A stretch of DNA of 64,000 nucleotides, from the NCBI GenBank assembly GCA_000328365.1, contig KB302196.1, forward strand, positions 62,001 through 126,000, written 5' to 3'. The stretch comes from Capitella teleta (Eukaryota; Annelida; Polychaeta; Capitellidae). Of this stretch, positions 1 to 13,074 are shown piece after piece (the first letter of the stretch is position 1; each line of letters opens with the position of its first letter). The translations under genes were made by a program, and so were the position numbers. Under the pieces are notes generated by a model, which saw only the letters and a list, made by a program, of their open reading frames with translations, did no database searches and was not told the origin of the DNA.

Positions 1-3000
1 AAGTCAGTAGTGGCAATCCAAATGTCATTTTCTTTCTTCGTCACTTGGGTCAAAGCAACCTTCTTCAGGTAGGGGAATGGCGTGGTGATCTGGGCAGTGG
101 CGCGCATGATGGTCTCCTGGTAGGATCCAGAGCTCTCAAAAACGATTTTCTTGTTGCTGCCATAGCTCAACTCATTGGTGAGCCCATAAAATCTCTCTTG
201 AATCTGGTTGGTCATGTCCAGGGTGATAACCTCGGTGAATGGGCTGAGGAACTTGGACTTCATGTTCAGTTTACCTGGGGCGGCATCAATTTCATGCTCA
301 TAAGAGATAGACTGTCCACGAGCCCACTGCAATGATCCATCACTCTTGATGTTTTCCCAGGAGTTGAGATCATTGGAGTGAGCAAGATTCATGCGAAGAT
401 CCTTGGCATAGCTAAGTGGGGTCTGCAGAATGGTCTTCACTTCCCACGAACGCTTGCTGCGGCTCAGTCTGTGCATGGCATCCAAGTCAAATAGGCTTTT
501 GTTAGAGTCGCATTCCAGCTCGATGTGATGCTTGACTTTGTTCTCGTCATTTTCATGATTCCAAGTAAGCTTAGACTGTCTGTAGCCATGGAAGGGAGTT
601 GTGATGACCATTTCTCCATTGTTCTTCATTTCATATCCTCTTCTAAAGTGAGTCATCTGGAATTGTGTGCTGATTCTCTGGCTGGGAGACCACTGAGTCT
701 CAAAGTTGCTGTTGAAGGTTCTGCCATTGTCAGTGTGACGAAGAGTGGCCGTGATGCTCTCAAAGCCGTTGTATGGGCTGGTGAAGGTCATTACTCCGCT
801 GATGAGTCTCTGGGGTGTCAGACTGATCTCGCCGTTGAACTCAAGCTGAGATACCCTGTTTTCCCATTGTGCTTTGGTGGTTGATTCAAAGGTGTTGGCA
901 CCTAGATTGTATGCCAATTCACCTTTGAACATTCTGTACCCAACAAATGGAGTGCCAATCTTGAGGATGGACTCGATCTGCTTGAAACCAATGAGCTTTT
1001 TAAGGATGAACTCAACATTGACCTTCTTGTTTGAATCCCATGAAGCCTCAACCTCCGTCTTCACACCTTTAGTTGTCAAATCATGCTCAATGCTGGCACT
1101 CAGATCCTCAAAACCTGGGAAGCCACTCGTGAAGCGCACCTTAGCCTGCATGTCATTGTTGGTGGTGTACCATTCCTGCTCTTGGTAGACGCCTTCGAAT
1201 TCAACACTGGCAAAATTTTGTGGCCAGGTGACTTTCATCTGCATAGCTGGAGTCTGCTTGTCCATGGTCATTTGTCCGTTGACAGTGACTTTGCTGTCGG
1301 CTTCCCATGAGGTTTCTCCACTGACAGACAGAACTTGTGCCCTCCTCGATACTTGGGTCTTGGCATCAATTTGACGTCCAGGCCATTGCAAAGAGAGACC
1401 ATTCTTGATGGAGAAGTTGGGAGCATAGTTCCCACGAAGGATGTTGCTAACTTCTACAAGGTAAGTGTTTCCCAGGAAAGTGGTGTCAATATGAGTCATC
1501 AAGTTAGAAAGGTCGGGGTTCAATCGTGCATTCAGAGACATGGGCTCAAAATCAGGGATGGTCAAAGTAGCAGAGAGATCATGAATGGGAGTCATCTTAT
1601 AGACAGATTCCAAACGAACGTTTTCATACTTCTGGAGCTGAATGTCCAGGTTGTGATGGTACTCTTTCGGATTTTTCTCCTCAATGGACTGAGTCCATGC
1701 CATCTCACGACCAGGATACAAAAGCTTAGCCTCACCGCTCATCTTTAGTGGAATAGTGCTCTCCCTCTTCAGTCCAAGGTCCAGACTGCCAAGATCTTGT
1801 TCTCCAGCCTTGACTGCTCCTGCAGATTTCAGTTCGACAGTGTTGTGCATGTGATCGAGCTTTACTTCATAGTCAATATGCTGAAAAAAAAAACATATTT
1901 ATAATTATATGTCTATGAATAGCATTATGAATCACCTTCAGTGGGAACTGGAGTCTAGCAGTGCCATCAACAGTGGCTGCATTGGCTCCAATTTCATACG
2001 TGGCTGCCTGTGTGAACACAATCTTCCTAACGTTGTCCAGGCCTGCCTGAATGTCGGCGCTCATGGCGTTCTTTCCAAGACTGACATCTACGCTTACTTC
2101 GCCATCATAACGGGGCCAGTAAGATGTTCTCCATGCTGAATCCAGTGAGTAGGACATATCGGTCTCAGTGCTCTTGTCACGGATCTTGTTGCTCAAGACA
2201 ATACTCTGAGATTGTCCACCCTGGTATGAGTACTCGACGGTCAGGCGAGAGGCCAGAGACTGTCCAGCAGAAGCCTTGTTGTGGTCAACGAATCCTTCAA
2301 CACGTCCAGTGAGGAAAGATGAGCTCAGTTCGAGTTCTCCTCCGTACTTCATTCGGCGACGGTTGTTGATTTTATCAACAGATCCTGCAAAAACAGGTAA
2401 GCTTTAACAACAATAATCACAAAAGTCATGTGCTGCCATATCGATAATAGAAATAATATGTAGAAGAGATATTCGTTGTAGAATTTTGAAACAAATTTCC
2501 ACTCTACCTCTGACGCTGAATGGTCTGGCAAAGAGATTCTTGAGTGCAAGGTCAACATCAAATTTCCTGTTCTGTCTCAGAGTGACTGATCCATCCAGAA
2601 CAATGTTTTCACGACCTGGGATGATGACCTGTACATCAGGGATGTATTTGATGACACTGTCAGATCCTTGGGTGGTCAATTGGGCTGTGACTGCATATTC
2701 GCTGTTGTCGTCAATCATGGTACGGGCAGAAATTGACTTGACAGAATCAGTCTTGACCATGGCGGCTGTAAATATACACATGATTCACGATGTTCATGTT
2801 CTCAATGTTGACTCACCATTCATGTCGACCTTCTTCCAGGGAGACTTCATGCTGATCTTCATCTGCTTGCTAGCTCTGTCCATTTCGAATTCGAAAGCCA
2901 GCTCACGGTCCACACTGCTACCAGGGGTGTTGAACTGAACCTTCGCGATGTCTTTAATTTGGACGCCAGTTTGGGCACGGGTCTGCACAGAAAATAGTAA

Positions 3001-6000
3001 AGTATGGTTATCATTGTGCAATTATGTGAAATGGAAATACCTTATCTTGGATGTATTTGGCTTCGAAATGGAATCCAGTGTGGCTGTCTTTCTTGTTCAA
3101 GTAGACCTTGGTGCTCATCGGGCCAGTGAAGGGGAAGAAAGGTACATCGTTAGACTTCTTGGGGTCCCATGGATAAGAAATCTCCCCACACAGCTCAAGA
3201 CCAAGCACGGTGGTGAATTTATCTCCGATGCATTTTGAGTGCGATGATCGTTCGCCGGTGTTGAGCATGTTCTGCTCGCGGTCAACATCACGCCACACAA
3301 CAAAGAATTTGCTCCTAGAGAAAGAAGAAGATTATTTTCTCTGGACACGAGTAGAAGACATAGGGTCGAGAAACTCACTCAGCAGAGATGATTTCCATTT
3401 TGTCTTGTGGAATATCCCAATCCATGTTGAAGATCTTGCCACCAGCCAGTTGGAACTTGCCCTGGGCAACAGTGCTTGTGTGCAGGGTGGTCACCATCTT
3501 CAGGCCAGTCTTGGCAACGAAAGCATCAATGCCCATCATCGAGGTGACCTCGAGGGCGGCAGAGGGCTTCACTGATCCGCTGATGTCGAATGTGGAAGGA
3601 GAAGTGAACATCCTGCGGATGTCCATCTTTCCGTTGACCTTGACGTTGATGGTAGCAGCGCCATCAGCTTCCAGTTTCAAAGGCAAACCAGCGGAGGTTG
3701 GGATGACATGGGCCAGGTCGAAGAACATCATGGACTTGGTCACTTCGAAATCATGGTCGCTGGCCAACTCAATGAGCCACTCCAGGAAGTTGAGTTTGTC
3801 CTTGATGTTTGACAGATCGAAATTGTGCAGATCTCCGTAACGGATCTCATTGCCAAACATACGGAGGAAGTAGGACATGCCCATTCTTTCACGTTCAGCA
3901 TCAAACTGCATAATAACAATCTCAGGTTATAGAAATAAATATAAAATAGAATTATTAATCAACCGATGTATGCGTTAATAATACTTCATAATAATTTCAT
4001 CATATACAGAGATAGGATAACTCACAGAACGGTCCAACATGTTGATCGATTCATCTCTGATAAGAGATCTCTTCTCGCGTCCATCGCTGACCTTTCCGTC
4101 AGGGCCAAAGAATCTCTCAAGCAGCTGCTCCATGCCCTGGAGGCGACCTCCCAACTCAAAGAAGTTAATGGATTGGCCGAACAACTCAGCGGTCAGGTTC
4201 AGCATAACAGAGCGAGGGATGAATGACTTCTCAGAGAAAATAACATTGCTCTCGACGGAGCCGCCCATGTTGAGCAGCTCGCTGAACAGGGACATCTCAA
4301 TGTTACGAGAGAACTTCCTCTTGTCCATGTCGAAGGTCTTTTTCAGTTCTTCGTTCTCCAGGATAGCTCTGATCTGCTGCTTGTGTGGGTTGGAGGTCTC
4401 TTGGAGGTTGGTTAGGTGGGTCCAGATGAAGGAGCCGACCTGGTTAACCTGCTCGTTTTCCAGGAGCAGCAGAACTCTTTGCAAGGTGTTGGCGTCAGGG
4501 CAGGTCATCAAAACCAGGTAGGCATGGATTCTCAACTCGGCGTCATTCTCGATGTTGCTCAACAGGTTGAAGAGCTCAGTGCGCTGTGACGATGAGAGGT
4601 TTAAAATGAATATTTCAGACTAAAAACTAAAACTTACATCAGCGACACAGGACATTCTGCGGAAAGATTGCAGAGCAACCACTCGCAGTTCCATGGACAA
4701 TTCTGCGTTAGCAGCGCATCGTTGCAGGGTAGGTACAGCGCTCTCAGCATGTCCAGTATTTCCGAGCGCCTTTAAGGCCATGAGCACATTGTCGTGGTCA
4801 TCGCTTCCTTCTTGGCGGCAATTGTAACGCAGTTGCTCAGTGAAGATGCGGATGATGGCCTGGATTTCTCCATCGCTGTCACAACCTTCGTTCAGAGTGC
4901 AGTAATTGTTGATCAGTGAGCTGACGGCCAGGTATGCCTTGCGGGAGGTTGATCCAGTCAACAGAGGCTGCAAGTAAATTCCCATATTACATACACATCA
5001 GAATTCACTGTCTGGCATTTAATGTGGTGATCATAACTGAGTAAATGTCAAGTATAAAATTACCTTGAGGGCCATGATCATGGGCTTGGAAGGTCTGTGA
5101 ATTGAGGTGGAGATGGAGGTCAGCCAAATATCAGCCTCTGCCTCCGTCGCGCGATCTTCCTGGATGAGTTTCCTGATAAGATTGGTTGAGGCCTCAGTTC
5201 CCAGAACGGGGATGGCATCACGGAAGAATTTTTCGGCCTTGCCGCAAACACCACGAACAGCAACATCAAAAAGACGAGACAGGTCATTGGTCTGCAACTT
5301 GCGGGCTTCGCGGACGAAGCGGGTGAACAGAGATGGTACATCAGGGCGGATGTCTGTCTCGGACTGAGAGCACAGGTCAGTCAAGGTCTGTTTCGCCTGG
5401 CGCACGTTCTCGGCCTGCTCTTCGGCAGTCAGAGTGTGATCGAAGAGAAGGCTACTGCGCTGACGAACGGCGGCTAAAAGAGAGCGAGTGATGCAAGTGA
5501 TGGAATGGAAACTATTGACTCACCTCTCTGGCGGGTGACGCCGGCAACCTGTCGGGTGAAGGTCAGTTTGGTGGTGATCTCGGTCTTAGCGCCGTTCTCC
5601 TGGCGGGAGAATGGACGGAAAACGTGTGACTCGGTGCAGATGGACTGAGTGAGAAGACCGTCGCCGTTGATCTTCTGCTCGCACTCGTGGGTGCTCTTCA
5701 TGATGGGCAGCGTCTGGATGTCAGATGGCACCTGGAAGGGGGCGCCCTGGAAGGCGGACTGGGGGCCGTTGCGCTCAATGCAGCCGATCAGGTCCTTGGT
5801 CTTCTTCACGGTGCGTGTGTTCCACAGTGTGCCCTTGTTTTCGTACTCAGTGGGGCAAATACCGGTGACATCAGTCTATGACATGAACGATCATTGTGGG
5901 TTAGTGTGTGCAGTTTCATCAGGCTCACCTCAAAGACGCGCTTATCCTCGTCCAGGGACTCCATGGTGTTCTGGAAAGCAGAGAGAATTCCTCTCTTGAT

Positions 6001-8329
6001 GTTCATTGCCCAGACTGGTTCCTCCTGTTCGCCGCAGATTGATTCAACCTGACCATCGATGAAGGAGAACCGCAGGAGTCGAGCCTCCAACACGGCCTTC
6101 AATTCAGCGGAACGCTCAATGTCCGATCTAGACTCATATCTGCCAGGTTCCGAGTCTTGGAGACTGACACCCGATAACTGAGAACAAAGGGTTGCAATGG
6201 TCACTTGTTGGTCAGTGGGTCATTTTCCTACCCTAAGGGCCATCTCGCATCTTGACAAGACCTCTATGTGTGCCGTGGCTCTGAGATGCAAACTGGAATG
6301 TTCCTCCGAGGCTCCTCCCATGCTCGTCTTCACATCGCTCTCGTATTGGTATTCGTGTGTTTTGTCGGCATCAAAAGAAAATTTGTCGTTGTCGCCCGCT
6401 GTTGGGGGAGAACATTTGATGGTTGAAATTGACAGACATGTACATCATATTTAATAAATGATTAGGATCCATGCAAAACGCATGGCATAAAACGAATGTT
6501 TTGATGATCAATCTAAGTATATACCATTGTTGACTCAATTGATTCCAATTGACTGATTTGTGGCATCGTGCTAGTTAACCTGAAGATCGCTGAGGGCTCT
6601 TAATCAAGTTTTTGAGAGGCTAAAACAGCTGATTAAGTGCAGCAACTTATCAGCTAGATGAAGGGGTGATCTATGTGGGCAATCCAGGCATCGATTCCAT
6701 CGATCTACGATCGGCCAGTGGTCACAAGGATTGATAAGAACTATCAGCGATGGCTGATAAGCTGATAGAAGAAGACCCGCTAAGCTCATCTCGTGCTGTG
6801 CCTCACGCTGATTTGCACATGGCGCTCATTATGCAGAAGAGGAAAAACGTGATTGACACTTTAACTGATTTATTCACTTTGTACTTGGAGGAAAGAAACC
6901 CAAGATCTGGGACTCGGTTTGACAGAAAGTTTTTTCCCCGACTTAAAAACATCTCAGAACCATCAGGCCCTAGCGGCACCTGTCGGTGAGCTGTCTCACG
7001 TACTCTCTGACTGGAGGTTGTGGTTATTTTTCTTCTCCCCTGCCAAACCCTTAACTTCCACAAGGCGGCAAGGGCAGTGACTCATGCGGACTGATAAAAG
7101 GGATGACCTACCTGAGCACCATGTTGAGCATTGGTCAGAGGCCGCAGTGCTGTCTGTCAGTGGCCCTGTAAATGAAGTACATATAATTAATAAAGATGCA
7201 CATTAATTATGAGATATAAGAACAACGCGGAATATTAATTTGATGAATAGCAATTCTCGGAAACAAGTGCGGGTCACTCGGATAATAATCGGTATCTTGA
7301 GTCAGGTACCATGCATCAGAATGCATTCCTTTTTTGTGTCGATCAAAACTATGCGAATCCATGCATGATTTAATCGTGAAATATTGACATCGAATTACAT
7401 AAGTGAAGAACAAAGAAAATCGAAGGTTTTCAATCGGGTGATGAGGAATTGAAAACAGTCAGAGGAGGCCCTTGATGGTTCGATCTGATTGGGCAACTTT
7501 GAACATGCAACCAACAAAGATTGTGATTAAGGACAGAATCATAAGAAAGGAAAGGTGTAATGCGAAATGACAGTAACAATCTATGAGAAAACACTAAATG
7601 TGCAAGCAATTCAAACGTTAGATTGACTTTATAGCTTTAACGCTCGCAAATGTTATCGGATCTATTTTTAACTGGATCATTTCACAACAATTCATGGCAC
7701 AGTGCTTGTCAGTGCTGTTGCACCTAACCTAGGTTTGGAATAAATTTAGCATCTTGGCTGCGTGTCAACATATCGGGACCTATGCTAAAGTCTCTAGACC
7801 AGCGGCACGTGCAAGAAGCGCAATTACGCAGTGGCCATAGAACCAAGAACCACAAAAAAAATTTATATATAATAATAATCAATGGTTTATCTCACCATCA
7901 TAAGTGCCATTGCTGGTGCTCAAAGAGTGCCTCAATAATTTATGAGAGCAGCATGAGTAGTTATCTATGAGTTCCTGGTGAAATTATCAGCAAAAGTAAT
8001 GAACGGTCTCGGAGCTGAAGTATGCCAGCAACAACACCAATGCAATTGCTAAAATCAACAACGCCAAGCCTATGTAACTGTTTGAGTTAAATTCCTGTCA
8101 ACAATTAACACAAAAGTAATATTTATCTTACAAATCACCAAATCTGTACCTCAAATATATTCTGCCACAAGAAAGAAAACGGGGGTAGGTACCTCTAAAA
8201 GTCAAGCAAATTACATCAGAACCATATATAGCGAGTGAACCTGTCGAAATGAACAGCAGTCGACGTACCTGCAAGGGCGCGGGAGGTGGCCAGTGCCACG
8301 ACAAGCAGCACAAGACACTTGTGTGCCAT
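1..8329 (-). CDS. Large lipid transfer protein, apolipophorin/apoB-like precursor (5' part; 3' end beyond window)
   Basis: Secreted carrier that would package lipid into circulating lipoprotein particles. Fourteen exons seen: 8269-8329, 7112-7165, 6232-6398, 5929-6177, 5524-5876, 5064-5473, 4638-4967, 4026-4583, 3379-3905, 3041-3314, 2817-2982, 2508-2765, 1936-2384 and 1-1880 (open to the window edge), about 1910 residues. Exon 1 encodes a signal peptide (MAHKCLVLLVVALATSRALA) and ends at GTACGT. Exons 3-8 give the lipovitellin-type N-terminal domain, with the family motif GICPTEY and the helical HEAT-like region (exons 6-8). REKR near residue 713 fits a furin site. Exon 12 resembles the domain after the lipid-pocket sheets (DUF1081-like). 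Exon 14 is beta-rich with recurring TPF/SPF motifs, as in apolipophorins and apoB. Exon 5 contains an apparent one-base frameshift. Vitellogenin is the main alternative; the cleavage site and TPF repeats favour apolipophorin. Seen: motifs and splice phases. Inferred: lipid transport. Confidence 0.88.
4068..4079 (-). other. Putative furin cleavage site REKR in the lipid carrier precursor
   Basis: Codons CGC GAG AAG AGA give R-E-K-R followed by S-L-I-R, fitting the R-X-K/R-R consensus. It lies 14 residues before the end of exon 8, about residue 710-713 of the precursor. Insect apolipophorins are cut at an R-X-X-R site at a comparable position to yield apoLp-II and apoLp-I, so this is probably the same processing point. 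Confidence 0.65.
6646..6768. promoter_or_regulatory. Cluster of GATA-factor motifs in intron 2 of the lipid carrier gene
   Basis: Five WGATAR motifs in 123 bp: 6646-6653 (CTTATCAG), 6732-6738 (TGATAAG), 6741-6747 (CTATCAG), 6754-6761 (CTGATAAG) and 6762-6768 (CTGATAG). Four of them sit within 37 bp. GATA factors are known activators of yolk and lipid-carrier genes in insect fat body and nematode intestine, so this is a candidate enhancer. Function is inferred. Confidence 0.4.
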
Positions 8330-8448
8330 CCTTTTTCCGATGGCTCTTCTCATGAAGAAGCTATTTCTGTAAAGTCCCTTGAAGTGTCTTTAGCGATCCT
8401 CAGTAGGAATACTGTCGCTTGGTATGGTCTCTTGAGCTGCGCTGGCGA

Positions 8449-8456
8449 CTTATATA
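8449..8456 (-). promoter_or_regulatory. Probable TATA box of the lipid carrier gene
   Basis: On the minus strand this reads TATATAAG, 120 bp upstream of the start codon at 8327-8329. A start site about 30 bp downstream would give a 5' leader of roughly 90 bases. It is the only good TATA match in the region just upstream. Confidence 0.55.
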
Positions 8457-8639
8457 CTCTCTGGTACAATACTCGCGGGTCCAAAATCCAGTATCTGGCA
8501 GGAGCATGCGCAAAGTGGAATCAGCGGCATTGGGTTGAGGCCACGCAGCAGCTGACCCCTACCCCCGTGATCATGTACACTCTGATCTCAGCAGCACTGT
8601 TTGATAACAGGTGCATTCCGCTAATGCATGCTGAAGTCG

Positions 8640-8648
8640 TTTTTTTTT

Positions 8649-8681
<33 letters not shown>

Positions 8682-8762
8682 TCTTTTGTTTCGACTTGTG
8701 GAAAGTACTTTTTGAGTAGGTTTGTGAGATTAGAAGAGAAAAAGAGAAAGAGAAAGAGAAAA
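8640..8762. repeat. Poly(T) tract followed by a purine-rich GAGAAA tract
   Basis: A nearly pure T run of about 40 bases, broken by one G, lies at 8640-8680. A (GAGAAA)-like purine stretch follows at about 8728-8762. Both are about 0.3 kb upstream of the lipid carrier start. They produce spurious poly-lysine reading frames on the minus strand. Confidence 0.9.
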
Positions 8763-10894
8763 GGTACAAAATGAAAAATTTGGGTTTTTGACTCTGGTGT
8801 TGATTGCATTTTGTAATTTTGTTATTGATACATCTTTGTCATCATTGATAGAGGTGTATATAGCTATTTCTGTCAACTTATAATTGTCATGAGACTAGTT
8901 CTGTCAACCGAGGCTGCAAGCGGAAATCCACTTAACCCTCTTTTTTGTATTATAATCGTAAAAAGGAGAAGTTTTGCCTTAAACATTTCCCCTCAAACAG
9001 ATGTCACACTTGCATTTAATTTTCTTTTTGTGTAATTTTCCCACTTGATTGAAGGTATAAGATGTCACTTTAAATGGTGATAATTACCTATTAAGTTACT
9101 AAAAACCATCAACTAACAACCTGAGCTCTTTGGATTCTTAGCAAAGAAACTTAAAACTTGGCCTCGTAGGTTTTCAGCTTAATCATTGCCATCGCGATAT
9201 GTTTATATCTTTGCGACATTTGTACAACTATAGTTTATGCACCTCCCTTCTCTCATTGTGATTCGATTCCGTTAATGTTATGAAACGAAAGATCGCACAA
9301 ATAACAAACTCCGCATTCCGTAGCCCCAATCGCCATTGCCGAGGTCTTGTGCAATTGGTCAGCATGACGTCATATGGTTAGTCTTAACCCCTTGATCGCC
9401 CTTGATCAACCTGTTTGATCAGCTACACGTGTATATAATGTGAAATCGAGAGCTCTCCACTCAGGCGTCCGATCTTGATATCTCGCAATCTTATCGCAGT
9501 TTTTGCCCAACAGCTGACGGCGCATGCAGAAAACAATGAAAGCCACCGAATGTGTCGATGAAGCATTTCGTGTGTTATCTTACGTGTGATATAGAAATAA
9601 TAATAATATAGAAATAATAATACTCTACACACAGATTAATAAATCAATGTGGTTTAACTTTGCTTGTTCGCAACTTGGGGAATTGTTATTTTCATTTCAA
9701 TTTCAATGTAGAGGCAGCAAGTCACTTTCCTTCGTCATGCACGCTTGTGATTTGTATAACTCGAGTTGTGGACTTCGAAAGACAAATGAAGGAACATGTT
9801 TTTGTCAATCCCAAACTAAAAGAAAACGATACAGAGTTCACTTTGAAGTTGGCAAAAACATGTCACTCAAAGGATAATTGTCTCATCATTCTAGATCGGT
9901 AATTTTTGCTTCCTCTCTTATTTCTGTGTGCGCTCAGAGAACATCCATCGCTAAATGAGCCAATTCTGACTTCCAGATGAGAAATTTACAAGTGCATTGA
10001 TAAAGAAATGTAAGAAGAGTTGATAGGGGTCTGAATGATATGAATCCGTGTTTGTCATTATGCGTCATGGCTAAATAAATACGTCCCACCCCCCAATTCA
10101 ACCAAAGCCCGCTATTATATGACATAAAGAGAGAACTCTCCGATTGGTCAACTCAGCTTTTGCTGTCATTAGACTTGGCTTACGTTGATTACATGACACT
10201 AACTCTAGCAAAGTTCAGTCGGTTCTCTGTTTCTGAGGCTATGATTACTTAATTGGCGCTTCGAACGTGATGTCGTACTTCGGACGAAGGCTTTGAACGA
10301 CGAAGAAAAATCTTTAACTGAGCGGCCAGTACACATAAATCCAGTATCTGACTGCACGACCTGCTAAGGTACCGCCTCTCGTTTGATTTATCGTTCGGAG
10401 CTTGGATCCACCCTCAGCTGAAGCTGGGTCTGGGTTTTAGTCCGTGTGTGAAAATGTTGAGCGTCTGTCTCGCCAGATGCACAGGCTGTTCGAAAAGGAG
10501 ATTTTTCTCGTTAAAATCACATTTCGACAGCTGTAATCCGCCATGTTTGTATGTTTGAAGGGGGGGGGGGAAGGTAGCAATTAAACTGATGGGGACAGCG
10601 TTGAGGTCAAACTACTCTACAGGGTTAATTGAAAGTCAAGGTTGCTCGTGTATACCTGACTCAATCATTGTCGATTGATTGACTCAGTCACCAGCTTCAT
10701 GCACCAATCTATTTATAGTCCGCACTGCAGTGACTCGAGTGCCAAGAGTGCTCCTACACTGGACAAGGACGCTCGTTCACGAAATTCAATCCCACAAATG
10801 ATCGCAATTAAAATATTTAAAACATTGATTTCAGATACAAAGTCTGTGGAGGAGGATCACATGTACTCGCTGGCGTTTGTTCTTTTTCAGGGGA

Positions 10895-10925
10895 TGCAGC
10901 AGCAGCAGCAGCAGCAGCGGCGGCG
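10895..10925. repeat. CAG trinucleotide repeat grading into CGG
   Basis: Seven to eight CAG units followed by three CGG units. An open frame of 85 codons runs through it, but there is no other coding support, so I treat it as a microsatellite. Confidence 0.8.
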
Positions 10926-13020
10926 TTCGTGACCTCATGTCTGCTTTTTACCTCGAGTGCAGAACCCGAAACTGGGCGGCACTGATTCCGGAGTCATCGA
11001 GTTCGCCTGGCACTGATCCGAGGTCAAGCTGCTCACAAGCACCGTGACCTAGATCCAGGGTCAATGTCCACTTGTGTCCAGTACTCTTCCCTTCTTCCCA
11101 CCGAAGAAAAATACAAAAAAAAAAAATTGCTGATGAATTGGGAAACGTTTCACAGCCACACACTCAAGTGACCATTTCTTACCAATAAAGTTAATGTGTT
11201 GTGTCAATCAATATACCAAATTATAAGACAATAATTGACACCGAAGACGCAGAGTTATTTCCACGTGGTTAGAGTTTTATCTGCACTCGAGTACACACTG
11301 AATGATGTCATGAATGAATAGTGTTACAAAGCTGCTAAGTATGTTTCCAATTATCTTATTATATAACTTGTTCTTCGTGTCTCTTTGAAATATGTTGGGT
11401 GAAAAAAATAGTAACCAAGAATAATGATTAGTATTACTCAGATCTTGATTCATTACCACTGTTTGAAGATCGTTTAATTACAAGCAAAATAAAGATTGCA
11501 ACTTGCTTAAATTATAATAGCTCAAATGATGACAAGATGGGTTGAATTATTGTTTACAGAACTCATTCAATTCAATGTGAACACATTGAATATCAATATT
11601 AAACATGTTATTGTTTTTTGCGTGAGAATAATGTCCAAAGAAATTTGTGATGTTATTTCTTTAAAATAATGAATAACCCAGTTAGGTCTGTGATTCAGAA
11701 TTTCACAACGAAACCAAAGGCACTTTGCGTCCATGCTCCTTAATACTCGCTCATTGTTAGGGTGGTGTGGCTAACCTGCTTGGGAATTCTTGTTGATGTA
11801 ACTGTGAATATGTTCTGCTCCTTATATTCTGTTAGTTTATAGGCACAGAGTTTCTGGATGGCATCACTGAAATTGGACTTACTAGCGGGACACAAAATCA
11901 TAAATGATAATGAAACTTCATGCTAAGGCTTTCCTATTTAAAATACCCATCGACATAATCATATGATCACAACATTCATAAATGATCTGAGCTCGAGACT
12001 GAGAAGCAATTCCCAGTGATCTTGGAAGGAAGTCAGAAGCATCCGCTAAACGATATCGATCCTGCTCAACTTTTAGCGTCAACTCTACTTCGTTCTGTAG
12101 CATACGCCTATACCCTTGGGCCTTACTTTCACTTGGAACTTTTCTACTCGGTTCTTGTTGTTAACTTCACATGTTCTGTTTGATCATTGGAGGCAATTAT
12201 CAATGACAAGTTTGACTTTGGTTGACACGATGTTGCTTCTAAACCTCCAATTTACAATTTACTCCCAGCAAAGTAGTAGAGCTAAAGCGCTCCGATGCAC
12301 TTAACGGACGTGGAAAGTAGAACACGCAAATTCATCACCTGCTCCACACAAAACACAGAGAAAGCCATAAGAGGATGAAATTGACATCAACGACGAAAGA
12401 AAAAAAATCATCGAGATATTATTCAAGTGTCGATATCATGATGTGCTCATTTCAATCTGTCTATTTCAGCCCGTACAAGGAACCCGTTAAAAACCAACAT
12501 CGCCATTATGTTAAAATAAATCAATATAAAACTGAAAGGAGAATAACATGACCCCCCCCCCCTAAAAAAAAATATATAGTACAGAAAAAAAAAATGTGCC
12601 TAATATAATTTCTTGTAATTCTGTCAATGGTATATGAATTCATCTCTATTGCATTACATGCATGCCTTCAACATGCTTCTCGAATGTTTGTATAATCTAC
12701 GATTGCTTTCCTCGGAGACAGCAAAAGAACATCCCAGACTCATAAATTAGACTAGAAGAAAAATACTGTGAATGAGATAATAACTTCTACAACGTGTTGC
12801 AACGTTACACGTTTTCGTGTTTGTAGTCCCGGGACCGGGGTCTCTGTGAAAACAATAGGGTTGAATACGGTATCAGTTCTATTCCAGTAACAAATTGCTG
12901 TCCATCTTGGCCATTATCATCACATAACAGTGAGTAAAAAAAAAATTCAGATTCAATTAATTCGAACAAATCCCCGAACACTCCAATACGGAGGGGTGGG
13001 GGGCGTAGATGAGAGGTAGT

Positions 13021-13074
13021 GTTCGACAGACAGACAGACAGACAGACAGACAGAACAGAGAGACAGACAGACAG
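13021..13074. repeat. GACA tetranucleotide microsatellite
   Basis: Tandem (GACA) units in two blocks separated by a short imperfect stretch. Confidence 0.9.

Noticed and set aside
45-1748. Plus-strand frames over the first 1.8 kb
   Set aside because: They are mirror frames of the minus-strand exon 14 of the lipid carrier, which is open without a stop from 1880 to the window edge.
8521-8809. Lysine- and serine/phenylalanine-rich frames over the poly(T)/purine tract
   Set aside because: They are translations of homopolymer and GAGAAA repeats.
10675-10932. Open frame running into a glutamine repeat
   Set aside because: The glutamine run is the CAG microsatellite; the rest has no recognisable domain or splice signals.
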